Notes under the pieces: model-generated | What the model saw: the letters and a program-made list of their open reading frames with translations, nothing else | Told to the model about the DNA's origin: nothing | Database searches by the model: none | DNA from: Acetatifactor sp. | GTDB lineage: Bacteria; Bacillota; Clostridia; Lachnospirales; Lachnospiraceae | DNA length: 50,258 nucleotides | Assembly (NCBI GenBank): GCA_024695935.1 | Contig: JAILHH010000013.1 | Span: forward strand, 1 to 50,258 | Direction of reading: 5' to 3' | Translations under genes and position numbers: made by a program | In this document: piece by piece, positions 35,191 to 43,767 of the stretch | How positions within the stretch are numbered: position 1 is the first letter of the stretch | Layout of the letters: each line of letters begins with the position of its first letter

Positions 35191-36501
35191 TTAGATCACC
35201 GATAAAAGCAGGAAGATAAGGAACAACAGGATCACTGCACCGATCACGGCAAATCCTGCGAGAGCTCCCGTTCTGCAAGCTTTGTAAGTGCGCATATAAT
35301 TGTGTTTCTTAAAGATCCATGCTGCGATCAATCCTATAATGGGCAGGAAGAAAGCAATGATGGACAAAAGGATTCCACCCTTGTCATGAAGAGGAGGAAG
35401 CACATAACCGTCATCTCTTAAGATCTCCTGATTCTGTACGGAATCCATCTCCTCTTTTGTAGCGGTCTCAGGATTTATAATGGTGATGCTCTTTACGGGC
35501 TCACCTTTCTCACGGATCGCTTTGTACTCCTCGATCTCCTTTTTGTTTCCGTAAATATAGTGGTCGTGACCGATATTTACGAACTCGGGCTTGTCCTCGC
35601 TGTAATCATGAATTGAAGGATCATAGGTGTAGAGCACCTTGTTCTTCTCAAGCTTGGGATCGGGAATAGGTATCGCAGAGATAAGTGAATGTGTGTAGGG
35701 GTGAAGAGGATAATTAAACAATTCCTCTGCCTCTGCCACTTCCACGATGGTTCCCTTGTAAATAACTCCGATCCTGTCGGAAATAAATCTTACTATGGAA
35801 AGGTCATGAGCGATGAACAGGTATGTCAGCTGTTTTTCGGTCTGGAACTTCTTTAAGAGGTTTAAGACCTGAGCACGGATGGATACGTCGAGAGCTGAAA
35901 TAGGCTCATCAGCCACTACCAGTTCAGGTTCCATTACCATCGCTCTTGCAAGTCCGATCCTCTGACGCTGTCCGCCGGAGAATTCGTGAGGGTAACGGGT
36001 AAGATGCTCAGGCAACAATCCTACTTCCTTTATCATGTTTTCAACCTTTGCAACTCTGTCTGCCTCGTTTTCAAACAGATGGAAATTGTAAAGACCCTCG
36101 GAAATGATATAATCAACCGTTGCTCTCTCATTGAGGGATGCTGCGGGATCCTGGAAAACCATCTGAATGTTACGGATCACTTCCCTGTTAAGAGATTTAG
36201 GGATCTTGCCGTTAATGGGCACACCCTTGTATTCGATGGAACCGGCTGCCAGAGGGTTAACTCTGATCACGGCACGTCCGATGGTGGTCTTTCCGGAACC
36301 GGATTCACCTACAAGTGAGAATGTCTCTCCCTTGTAAATATCGAAGGATGCGTTCTTTACAGCCTTTACTGCAGAATCACCTTTTCCGAAGGTAATATCA
36401 ATATTTTTAACCGAAAGCAGAATCTCTCTGCCGTTTTCGTCAACAGGGCCCTTCTCAGGTAAATGATTGACCTTGTTTTTGTTATCTTTATCCACGATCA
36501 T
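35191..36501 (-). CDS. oppF: Oligopeptide ABC transporter ATPase OppF with C-terminal membrane helices
   Basis: The 436-residue protein has a complete ATPase domain: Walker [10 protein letters not shown] (near residue 65), signature FSGGQRQR (near 180), Walker [13 protein letters not shown]. The C-terminal oligopeptide-transporter block [12 protein letters not shown] follows. Unlike usual OppF (about 310-330 residues) it continues about 100 residues and ends in two hydrophobic segments (about 375-397 and 410-436). They would anchor the ATPase in the membrane. It lies six bases after oppD, and its stop abuts the TTG of the next gene. Confidence 0.9.
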   Translation of the reverse strand: MIVDKDNKNKVNHLPEKGPVDENGREILLSVKNIDITFGKGDSAVKAVKNASFDIYKGETFSLVGESGSGKTTIGRAVIRVNPLAAGSIEYKGVPINGKIPKSLNREVIRNIQMVFQDPAASLNERATVDYIISEGLYNFHLFENEADRVAKVENMIKEVGLLPEHLTRYPHEFSGGQRQRIGLARAMVMEPELVVADEPISALDVSIRAQVLNLLKKFQTEKQLTYLFIAHDLSIVRFISDRIGVIYKGTIVEVAEAEELFNYPLHPYTHSLISAIPIPDPKLEKNKVLYTYDPSIHDYSEDKPEFVNIGHDHYIYGNKKEIEEYKAIREKGEPVKSITIINPETATKEEMDSVQNQEILRDDGYVLPPLHDKGGILLSIIAFFLPIIGLIAAWIFKKHNYMRTYKACRTGALAGFAVIGAVILLFLIFLLLSVI

Positions 36502-36507
36502 TAACTC

Positions 36508-38256
36508 CTATATATTGAATGCATTGATAAGTTTTTCATGAATGTTTTCGATGATCTCAGGTTTTTTGATCTTCGGCGCATTTTCATCCAAAAGCCAGGT
36601 CTTTGCATAATGTGTATCGCTGACTTTGAACATAGGGGGCTCTAAAAGAGTGTCTATCTTCATGCAATACTCATTTCTGGGTGCAAAGGCATCTCCCACA
36701 ATATTGTTGTAAAGTGAAGGAGGTGTACCTGTGATGGAGAAAAGCTTTGTGTTCTTTTCAGCAAGCTGAGGAAGTGATGACAGAAGCGCCCAGGTATAAG
36801 GGTGCTTCGGATCGTAAAATACATCCTCGCAGGTTCCAAGTTCCACAATCTGACCGGCATAAAGCACTGCAACTCTATCAGCCACATTTGCCACAACGCC
36901 AAGGTCATGGGTGATGAACACTATTGTATAACCGAAATCCTTTTGCAGGTCTTTTATAAGTTTAAGTATCTGAGCCTGGATAGTAACGTCAAGGGCTGTG
37001 GTAGGCTCATCACAAATGAGGATCTTTGGCTGACATGAAAGAGCGATAGCGATTACTATTCTCTGTCTCATACCACCCGAATACTGGAAGGGATAATCGT
37101 CAAATCTCTTCTCGGCATTTGGGATACCAACCTTTCTCATGAGCTCTAACGCTCTGATCCTGGCCTCTGACTCTGTACAGTCCTGATGCTTTAAAATAAC
37201 GGAAGTGATCTGTTTTCCGATGGTGATAACAGGGTTAAGGCTTGTCATGGGATCCTGGAATACTGTGGCGATCTTCTTTCCTCTGATCTGTGACCAGTCT
37301 TTGTAGTACTTAACCTTTGCAAGGTTTATGATACAGGTACCGTGAAGCTTGTCCGCTGTTTCATCAAGATATTTAACTCTAAAGGTAACATCGTCGAAGA
37401 TGCTGTTTAATACAGTATCTTCGAACAGGTCAAGACCCTGTCTGTAACCTTCCGTCAGATCCTTTACAAGTTCTTTTGCATACTTGTTCTTTTCACGGAT
37501 GCCATATCTTCCGACAGACAGATAGATCTCCTTTGCCAGAATCTCATTGTGGGCGAGGATCTTCTCATCCACGTCTTTTTTTATCTCTTCGGCATATTTA
37601 GCCTTAAGTTCGGCCATCTTTTCGGAATACTCTTTTAAATATGCGGTATCTGCGGCAGCTTCAGCTTTCTTTTGCTTTCTGAGAGCTTCATTTTTCTGTT
37701 CGATCTCTTTTATCTTTGCGTCATACTCTTTTAATCTTACTTTAGACTCTTTGATCTTGTCCTTTTCGGAATTGGGATCGTAGGTCTGTCTGAGGTTAAA
37801 GAGTTCAACACGCTCATGCTTTACATTTTCAAGCTCCGCCGTGATCTTTGCCTCTTCCTCTTCGTCAAGACCCTCTCTGCGGATCTTTTCGGATTTGAGT
37901 TCCTGCATAAGTCTGTATGTGTCAGCACCAAGAGAAAGCTTTGCACTCTCATCAAGCTTTGCCTTGCATCTGTCTATAAGATTTTTTGCGGATGCATTGA
38001 GAGGAACAACGGTATCGGAAAGTTCATCGTCATTGAAAATGATGGAACCGTCGCTGACAAAACCGTTGCTGTCAAGCATTCCCGCGAAAGTCTTTGTAAA
38101 TACACTCTTTCCGGATCCTGACTCACCTACGATGGCAATGGACTCACCCTCGTAAATATCCAGGGAGATTCCTCTGATGGCGGTAAGAATACGGCCTCGC
38201 ACATGGAACTTGACCTTCAGATCTTTAATTGATAATAATACTTTCTTGTCTTCCAT
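36508..38256 (-). CDS. oppD: Oligopeptide ABC transporter ATPase OppD with large coiled-coil insertion
   Basis: The 582-residue protein is far longer than usual OppD (about 330-360). Walker A is GESGSGKS at 44-51, but the Q-loop ATVFQDPMTSLNPV comes only near residue 332. Residues about 82-318 are inserted where about 15 residues normally stand. The insertion is highly charged and helical with heptad-like Lys/Glu/Leu patterns (about 115-235). The signature YSGGMRQR, Walker B LICDEPTTALD and HPYTWALLSSLP are intact, so it should bind ATP. It energises peptide uptake with OppF. Confidence 0.9.
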   Translation of the reverse strand: MEDKKVLLSIKDLKVKFHVRGRILTAIRGISLDIYEGESIAIVGESGSGKSVFTKTFAGMLDSNGFVSDGSIIFNDDELSDTVVPLNASAKNLIDRCKAKLDESAKLSLGADTYRLMQELKSEKIRREGLDEEEEAKITAELENVKHERVELFNLRQTYDPNSEKDKIKESKVRLKEYDAKIKEIEQKNEALRKQKKAEAAADTAYLKEYSEKMAELKAKYAEEIKKDVDEKILAHNEILAKEIYLSVGRYGIREKNKYAKELVKDLTEGYRQGLDLFEDTVLNSIFDDVTFRVKYLDETADKLHGTCIINLAKVKYYKDWSQIRGKKIATVFQDPMTSLNPVITIGKQITSVILKHQDCTESEARIRALELMRKVGIPNAEKRFDDYPFQYSGGMRQRIVIAIALSCQPKILICDEPTTALDVTIQAQILKLIKDLQKDFGYTIVFITHDLGVVANVADRVAVLYAGQIVELGTCEDVFYDPKHPYTWALLSSLPQLAEKNTKLFSITGTPPSLYNNIVGDAFAPRNEYCMKIDTLLEPPMFKVSDTHYAKTWLLDENAPKIKKPEIIENIHEKLINAFNI

Positions 38257-38286
38257 TTTTATTATCCTTAATAATTTTTTCTACAC

Positions 38287-39255
38287 TTACATATGTGTTC
38301 TGGGATCGGATGCATCTCCGAGATTCTGTCCCACAACATAGAGGACCACGGTGATGATAGCGGAGATGGCTACAGGGCTCCAGAACTCAAACTGCCATCC
38401 GGGAGTGACCATGGCGCTCTCGGCTTCAAAGATCAGACGACCCAGTGACATGTCGGAAAGTCCCATACCGATATAAGCCAGGAACACTTCCGATCCGATA
38501 TATCCGGGAATAACGCTGGCAAGGAGTGTCACGATGACACTTGTCATAAAGGGCAGGATGTTTTTCATGGCGATCTTCGTAGTGGAAGTGCCAAGGCATC
38601 TTGAAGCCAGGTTGTATTCTCTGTCTCTGATGATGATAACCTGAGTACGGATAAATGCAGCTATGGAGAGCCATCCCGTAATGGTCATGGCAAATACCAG
38701 TGTCCAGAAATTTGATGAAAAGATCATGATGAGCACTGATATGATAAGCTCATAAGGCACATTTCCGATGATGTTCTGCACCTCTACCATGATGATATCA
38801 ACTTTTTTTGAAAATCCCCATACGGCACCGATAAGTACACCGATGGTCATGTTGATGGCCGCTACCACAAATGCCAATGAGATGGAGATCCTTGAACCGT
38901 ACCAGACAGCATCGAATGTGGACTGTCCGGAAGCACCGGTACCCAGTATCCAGCGAAGTGAATGGCCGAACTTTGCCATTGCCTTGCTTGGAGACAGATG
39001 CTTTGATGTGGAATCCATCAGGTTTCCGAATCTGTCATAGGGGTAGATCGTGGGATAAATATATGCAAACAATATAATGACCACGAGAAGTGCCAGTATC
39101 ACTATGTTTATCTTTTTCTTAAAAAATACGCGGAACACCGAGTGCCAGTATGAATATCTGGGAGCTGTGATCTTCTCCGACTCCAGATCGTTGTGATCCA
39201 CAGGAGAAAACAGTTCTTCTACGGGTATTCCCAATTCTTTGTAATTGTAATCCAT
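38287..39255 (-). CDS. oppC: Oligopeptide ABC transporter permease OppC
   Basis: The 322-residue permease has an N-terminal helix after a cytoplasmic tail of about 48 residues and five more helices, with the EAA-type loop around RCLGTSTTKIAMKNILPF that contacts the ATPases. The end, VVLYVVGQNLGDASDPR, is the usual C-terminus of this family. Length is close to normal, in contrast to its operon partners. It pairs with OppB 23 bases upstream. Confidence 0.93.
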   Translation of the reverse strand: MDYNYKELGIPVEELFSPVDHNDLESEKITAPRYSYWHSVFRVFFKKKINIVILALLVVIILFAYIYPTIYPYDRFGNLMDSTSKHLSPSKAMAKFGHSLRWILGTGASGQSTFDAVWYGSRISISLAFVVAAINMTIGVLIGAVWGFSKKVDIIMVEVQNIIGNVPYELIISVLIMIFSSNFWTLVFAMTITGWLSIAAFIRTQVIIIRDREYNLASRCLGTSTTKIAMKNILPFMTSVIVTLLASVIPGYIGSEVFLAYIGMGLSDMSLGRLIFEAESAMVTPGWQFEFWSPVAISAIITVVLYVVGQNLGDASDPRTHM

Positions 39256-39278
39256 AACCTTACCTGTCTTTCTGTCAA

Positions 39279-40853
39279 TTATCTCTTTTCATCCGAGAAT
39301 GAAATTCTGGGATCTACCATTGCCATGAGCACGTCTCCGAGGATATATGAGAGCACTGTGAGCACGGCATAGAACAGGGTAACACCGACGATAACGGCGT
39401 TGTCGTACTTCTGAATAGCTTCAACCAAAAGTCCGCCGGCACCGGGAACGGCATACACACGCTCCGTGATAAGAGCTCCTACCAAAGCAAAGAGGATATC
39501 TGCGGGGATTCCGTGAATGATGGGTATCGACGCATTCTTTAAAATATGCTTTGTAAAGATCTCATTCTCAGTCAGACCGCCGCTTCGTGCAAATTTAACA
39601 TAATCCGCATTCATCTGGTCGATCATGAATCGTCTAAGCCATCTCATCGTGTTTCCGATAGATCTGAGTGACAATGAGATAATAGGCAAAATAAACATTA
39701 ATTTAGTGGTTGCTTCCACGTTAAAGGTGGTGGGCAGGTGGAACAGGGATCCGCCGATAGCCTTTACCAGGAAAATATATGCAAGAGAAGGAACCGAAAT
39801 GATAAATACGATGTAAACGGTTCCGATCTTGTCGATAAGTCCGTCCTTGTGTCTTGCCATCAAAAGACCCACGGGAAGTCCGATGGCATATGAAAGGATG
39901 ATGGAGAGGATACCGAATATGAATGAATATCCTACTCTTGATCTTCCGTTCTTTACGGTGAGCACGTTTGTGTAATCATCCGTATATCTGCCTGCGTTGA
40001 TTGCAAGTCCGCTGAGTGACCCTGCTGCATAAGTTGCTGTATGTACATCATCCGCACTGAGTTCCTGTGCTCCCGTAGGGTAGATGACGTTGCTCTTCAA
40101 ATATGCACCCTGGGTCTTTGACATGGTGTTAAATACATCCACACCTGTGTTAACAGAGTATGAAACACCTAAATTTATGGTCACTATATTCTGGTGAATA
40201 TATGGAAATTTCGAATCAAAATACAATAAATACTTATGAGTGGTTCCGTTACCCATAATAGCCGGCGAAAACTTTTCCCCACCATAAGCGGGATCGTGTA
40301 AAGTAAATGTAAGACCTCTCTCACCTATATCCTCTTTGACATTATGAATATTGTCAACCTGAACAAGCTTTGTGAAATAAGTGATAAGTCTGTGATATAA
40401 GGGAATGTCTTTATAAGCAAACAGAGCCTGATTGCCTCCGTCCGCCACTTTTTTCTTGCTAAGCATTACGGCATCAAGTCTCTTTACGGAATAACCCTTG
40501 GACTTATATGTGTCCGTAAACTTCTTAACGTACTCTGCAACCTCGGCTGAATCCGCATCAGCGGTCTTGCCGATGGAAACCAGTGAAGTTCTTGTTTCAG
40601 CATCGATTTCTCCGGTGTTTACAAGTTCGGTTAACCACTCTGAATATGTCACGTAGTCGATATAACCATACTCCTCCCATCTCTGGCATTTGTATGTAGT
40701 CTTCTGGTTGTTGTTCTGCTTGGAATACAAAGCGTCGCTGGCAAAGATCAGATTCCTGTCCATAATGGCATAGATAAGAATCATTACCAGGGCAACAACG
40801 ATCACTATTGAAATCGCTCCGTGTATTAATCTTCTAATAATATACTTTGTCAT
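39279..40853 (-). CDS. oppB: Oligopeptide ABC transporter permease OppB (AmiC-like, large external domain)
   Basis: The 524-residue protein starts with MTKYIIRRLIHG at 40853. After the first helix (about 13-30) comes an external domain of about 270 residues, then the five-helix permease core from about residue 305 with the coupling loop DYVKFARSGGLTENEIF. Classical OppB has about 310 residues; streptococcal AmiC has a similar large insertion, so this is an AmiC-type permease. The external domain could contact the lipoprotein OppA. The hairpin at 40901-40926 separates it from oppA. Confidence 0.9.
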   Translation of the reverse strand: MTKYIIRRLIHGAISIVIVVALVMILIYAIMDRNLIFASDALYSKQNNNQKTTYKCQRWEEYGYIDYVTYSEWLTELVNTGEIDAETRTSLVSIGKTADADSAEVAEYVKKFTDTYKSKGYSVKRLDAVMLSKKKVADGGNQALFAYKDIPLYHRLITYFTKLVQVDNIHNVKEDIGERGLTFTLHDPAYGGEKFSPAIMGNGTTHKYLLYFDSKFPYIHQNIVTINLGVSYSVNTGVDVFNTMSKTQGAYLKSNVIYPTGAQELSADDVHTATYAAGSLSGLAINAGRYTDDYTNVLTVKNGRSRVGYSFIFGILSIILSYAIGLPVGLLMARHKDGLIDKIGTVYIVFIISVPSLAYIFLVKAIGGSLFHLPTTFNVEATTKLMFILPIISLSLRSIGNTMRWLRRFMIDQMNADYVKFARSGGLTENEIFTKHILKNASIPIIHGIPADILFALVGALITERVYAVPGAGGLLVEAIQKYDNAVIVGVTLFYAVLTVLSYILGDVLMAMVDPRISFSDEKR

Positions 40854-40900
40854 AACAGTTAACCTAAGTCTTTCCAAAAATTGATTATTAACGCACATTG

Positions 40901-40926
40901 CAGGAGTGACCTTTCGGCCACTCCTG
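40901..40926. terminator. Hairpin between oppA and oppB
   Basis: CAGGAGTG and CACTCCTG form an 8-base stem extended by GGCC pairing around CTTTCG, without a downstream T run on the minus strand. Such hairpins after binding-protein genes usually stabilise the upstream mRNA or partly terminate, raising OppA over the membrane components. Confidence 0.6.
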
Positions 40927-40962
40927 TAAATGGCATTAGAAAACTATGTTTTTTCTCAAATC

Positions 40963-43173
40963 TTAGAAGATACCGAGAAGGTGGATCATATCACCGTCTT
41001 CAGGCTTCATAGTATTAAGATATGTTGCGGGATCACCGTAGTCAGGTCCCCAACCTGAGATATCATACATATTGTAGTTGTTCTGATATCCGTAATCTGC
41101 ATAGTAACCTGCATAGTAGAGGTCATAGATATCTGTGAGCTCTGTGAGACGGAACTCTACAGCGCCGTCGAATGCGCTCTCTACAGACTGCTTAAGAACG
41201 TTTGCTCTGTTGAGGTTTGTCTCTGAACTTACGTATACGGGATACTCAAGAACAACAGGGTTCTCTGAGCTTACCTCTACACCTGCCTCAGCAAGTTCTG
41301 CAACTGCCTTCTCGAAGTAAGCCTTTGCATTGTCAAGGTTGAACCATCCGTCATAACCGTCACCTGAACCAACGCCGCCGTCAGCTGCAGGATCGAATGC
41401 CTTGATGGGAACGTTGTCTGCATCAAGCTGAGCCTGGATGATCTCACCGTAAAGTGTACCTGCAGGGAATGTTGTTGATGTTCCGTTGATATCAACTGTT
41501 ACGTCCTCTTCGAGAACTACGAAGTTGTAAGGAACATATGTATTTCTGATTGATGCGGAAGCTGCTTCCTCACCAACGTTTGTCTCATTGTATTTGATAC
41601 GGTCTACAGCAAATGAGATAGCAAGTCTCATGTTCTGATTCTGAAGTGCTGTATTTGTACGAGCCATTTCATCGTCTGAAAGGGTAGTTACACCGATTGT
41701 CTCATCGTTGAAGTTAGCCTTTGCAACACGGTTTAAGTTGTACCAAGCATTGAATGTTGTAGCATCTGTATCTGAGATATATGCATAGTCATCGAAAAGT
41801 CCGTCTGACTTAGCGATCTCGATTGTTGAAGGGCTCAATCCGGCACCTACAACAAGGCCGTTCTTTGCATCTGTGTAAGTCTTTGTTACATCAGATCCGT
41901 CATTGTAATACCAAACGATCTTGTTAACTGTGATAGCGTCTGCATTGAAGAACTTGTCATTCTTTGCAAATACGATCTGGTTGTTTGCAGCATATGAAGA
42001 TACGAGGTACTGACCGTTGTAAGCGATGTGCTCGGGATCAAGACCGTATGTATAATCCTCAGCTGAGCTGTCGAACTCTGCACCGAACTTACCGCCCTGT
42101 GCTTCATAATATGCTCTGTTAAGAGGAGCAAATACTGAATATGTAAGCATTGTCATGAAGTATGAGTTGGGCTCTGCGAGTGTATACTCAAGTGTATGCT
42201 CGTCAACTGCCTTTACACCTACCTCAGCGAAATCGGTAACATCACCTGCAACATACTCGTCAGCGTTAACGATCTTAGCTGCGCCCATACCTGCAAGGTA
42301 CTCAAGACCACCCTGGTAGTCAAGAAGGTGCTGCATACCTGCTACGAAGTCATCAGCTGTTACAGTTCCGATCTCATTTCCCTGGTAATCAAACCATTTT
42401 GCGTCCTCACGAAGGTGGAATGTATATGTGAGTCCGTCGTCTGATACTTCCCAGCTTGTAGCAAGACTGGGAACGGTATTTCCTTCGCAGTCATACTCTA
42501 CAAGTGAAACATATGTATTAACAAGTGCTCTGAAGTCTGCTGCTCTGTATGTAGCAAGAACATCCCAGGTCTGAGGATCTGATGTGTACTCATAACCGTA
42601 CTCATCCTTGAACTCATAACCCTGTGAAGTCATGTACTCTTTTGCTTTCTCATAGTAAGTACCTGTTCCACGAACTTCAGACCAAAGATTCTTAAGATAA
42701 TCTCTATCTGTTTTCTTTACAAACTCTGTTGTAAGAAGTGCGTTGTAGTAACGATACATATCAACGCCCCAAAGTGCATAATCTGTTGAGTGGTATACAG
42801 CTCTTGTAAGAGCAAATGTACCGCCGTCTGAGTAGATAGGAAGCATTACACCGCTCTCAAGAAGCTTTGCTTCTGCCTGAGCCATCTTTGCCCATCTCTC
42901 ACTGACTGTTGATGCATCGAAAGCTGTCTCATAGAGAGAATAGAACTCGCCGAGTGCACCGTCATAAACTGCTTCTGACTCATCCCAGTAAGCAGCAAGA
43001 TCAAATTCGCTCTCATCCTCAGCAGTCTCTGTTTCAGTTGTCTCTGTCTCTGTAGCAACTGTCTCATCAACAGCTACGTCGCCGTCGATGTCCTTGTTGG
43101 CTGTGTTGCCGCATGCAACAAGAGAAACTGTCATCACACCTGCAAGAACAAGGCTTAAAAGTCTCTTTTTCAT
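40963..43173 (-). CDS. oppA: Oligopeptide-binding lipoprotein OppA (AmiA/AliA type), apparently circularly permuted
   Basis: The 736-residue protein starts at the ATG at 43173 behind GGAGG. It has a lipoprotein signal with lipobox LVAC (Cys21) and an acidic Thr/Glu linker (about 35-55). Residues about 60-175 (ERWAKMAQAEAKLLESGVML, then DMYRYYNALL and DRDYLKNLW) match the part that normally forms the C-terminus of AmiA/AliA proteins. The normal N-lobe begins near 194 (YEYTSDPQTW, LATSWEVSDDGLTYTFHLRE). The chain stops at GWGPDYGDPATYL...HLLGIF, where relatives continue for over 100 residues. It binds peptides outside the membrane for OppBCDF. Confidence 0.88.
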   Translation of the reverse strand: MKKRLLSLVLAGVMTVSLVACGNTANKDIDGDVAVDETVATETETTETETAEDESEFDLAAYWDESEAVYDGALGEFYSLYETAFDASTVSERWAKMAQAEAKLLESGVMLPIYSDGGTFALTRAVYHSTDYALWGVDMYRYYNALLTTEFVKKTDRDYLKNLWSEVRGTGTYYEKAKEYMTSQGYEFKDEYGYEYTSDPQTWDVLATYRAADFRALVNTYVSLVEYDCEGNTVPSLATSWEVSDDGLTYTFHLREDAKWFDYQGNEIGTVTADDFVAGMQHLLDYQGGLEYLAGMGAAKIVNADEYVAGDVTDFAEVGVKAVDEHTLEYTLAEPNSYFMTMLTYSVFAPLNRAYYEAQGGKFGAEFDSSAEDYTYGLDPEHIAYNGQYLVSSYAANNQIVFAKNDKFFNADAITVNKIVWYYNDGSDVTKTYTDAKNGLVVGAGLSPSTIEIAKSDGLFDDYAYISDTDATTFNAWYNLNRVAKANFNDETIGVTTLSDDEMARTNTALQNQNMRLAISFAVDRIKYNETNVGEEAASASIRNTYVPYNFVVLEEDVTVDINGTSTTFPAGTLYGEIIQAQLDADNVPIKAFDPAADGGVGSGDGYDGWFNLDNAKAYFEKAVAELAEAGVEVSSENPVVLEYPVYVSSETNLNRANVLKQSVESAFDGAVEFRLTELTDIYDLYYAGYYADYGYQNNYNMYDISGWGPDYGDPATYLNTMKPEDGDMIHLLGIF

Positions 43174-43251
43174 ATGAATATCCTCCAATAAATTTTTGTT
43201 TGACACTTGAAAGCACTAAAGTGATAACACGATAAATCCTAAAGCTACATT

Positions 43252-43287
43252 AAAAAAGTGCCTATGGGTTCCACCACCCATCGCACT
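43252..43287 (-). terminator. Intrinsic terminator in the opp leader (attenuator)
   Basis: On the minus strand AGTGC-GATGGGT pairs with ACCCATA-GGCACT around a short loop, followed by TTTTTTAA. It lies about 80 bases before the oppA ATG and downstream of both promoters. An upstream CGCAC (43307-43311) can pair with the GTGCG of the terminator's first arm (43282-43286) and could act as antiterminator. Confidence 0.65.
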
Positions 43288-43335
43288 CCATCGTGTAAAA
43301 CTATTTGTGCGCCTCACGCAAACACTACATTTTTT

Positions 43336-43363
43336 ACTATATCACCATGCAATAAAATGTCAA
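43336..43363 (-). promoter_or_regulatory. Proximal promoter P1 of the opp operon
   Basis: A perfect TTGACA (43358-43363) and TATAGT (43336-43341) are spaced by 16 bases on the minus strand. Transcription would start near 43329, about 156 bases before the oppA ATG. Confidence 0.7.
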
Positions 43364-43428
43364 TACATTATAAATATTCATGTTGCTTAAAAAAACGTGC
43401 ATTTTTATACAAATTCAGCATTTTCATC

Positions 43429-43444
43429 TAGTACGTTTGTACTA
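43429..43444. promoter_or_regulatory. Palindrome TAGTAC-GTTT-GTACTA in the opp upstream region
   Basis: A perfect 6-base-arm dyad lies about +5 to +20 relative to the distal promoter P2 and about 65 bases upstream of P1. The location suits a repressor operator for P2. The binding protein is unknown. Confidence 0.5.
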
Positions 43445-43455
43445 AATCGCCATTT

Positions 43456-43483
43456 ATAATACCATATAACGTGTTAAAATCAA
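43456..43483 (-). promoter_or_regulatory. Possible distal promoter P2 of the opp operon
   Basis: TTGATT (43478-43483) and TATTAT (43456-43461) are spaced by 16 bases on the minus strand. The match is moderate; the adjacent downstream palindrome supports a regulated start here. Confidence 0.4.
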
Positions 43484-43577
43484 TCAATTCCCAGCCTTTT
43501 GCTCTGTTTTCCGCCTCCGAAACGCCAAATTGCGCCTTATTTTCGACAATTCAAAATCTTTATCCCGTCGTTACCTG

Positions 43578-43610
43578 CAAAAAACAAGGGATACCAAAGC
43601 GCGGTATCCC
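43578..43610 (-). terminator. Intrinsic terminator of the MBL-fold gene
   Basis: GGGATACC (43588-43595) and GGTATCCC (43603-43610) form a perfect 8-base stem, followed on the minus strand by TTGTTTTTTG. It lies about 160 bases past the MBL stop; the bases between, 43611-43767, hold no gene that I can support. Confidence 0.8.
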
Positions 43611-43767
43611 ACAAGAATAAATCAATTATTTGCATTTGGCCGGCATGTCTTTTTTCCAAAAAATGATTTATGCATAAGCGGCCGAATTGATCGTATGTTA
43701 ATATGGGTGCATCATTTTGTCGCCGGATAAACTTTTAAGATTTTTCCATATAAGCATTGATTTGACT

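Noticed and set aside
43255-43290. GGTGGAACC in the opp leader resembles the T-box sequence of tRNA-sensing leaders.
   Set aside because: It lies in the loop of the terminator itself, the leader is too short and AT-rich for stem I, and no specifier loop or other T-box element is visible.
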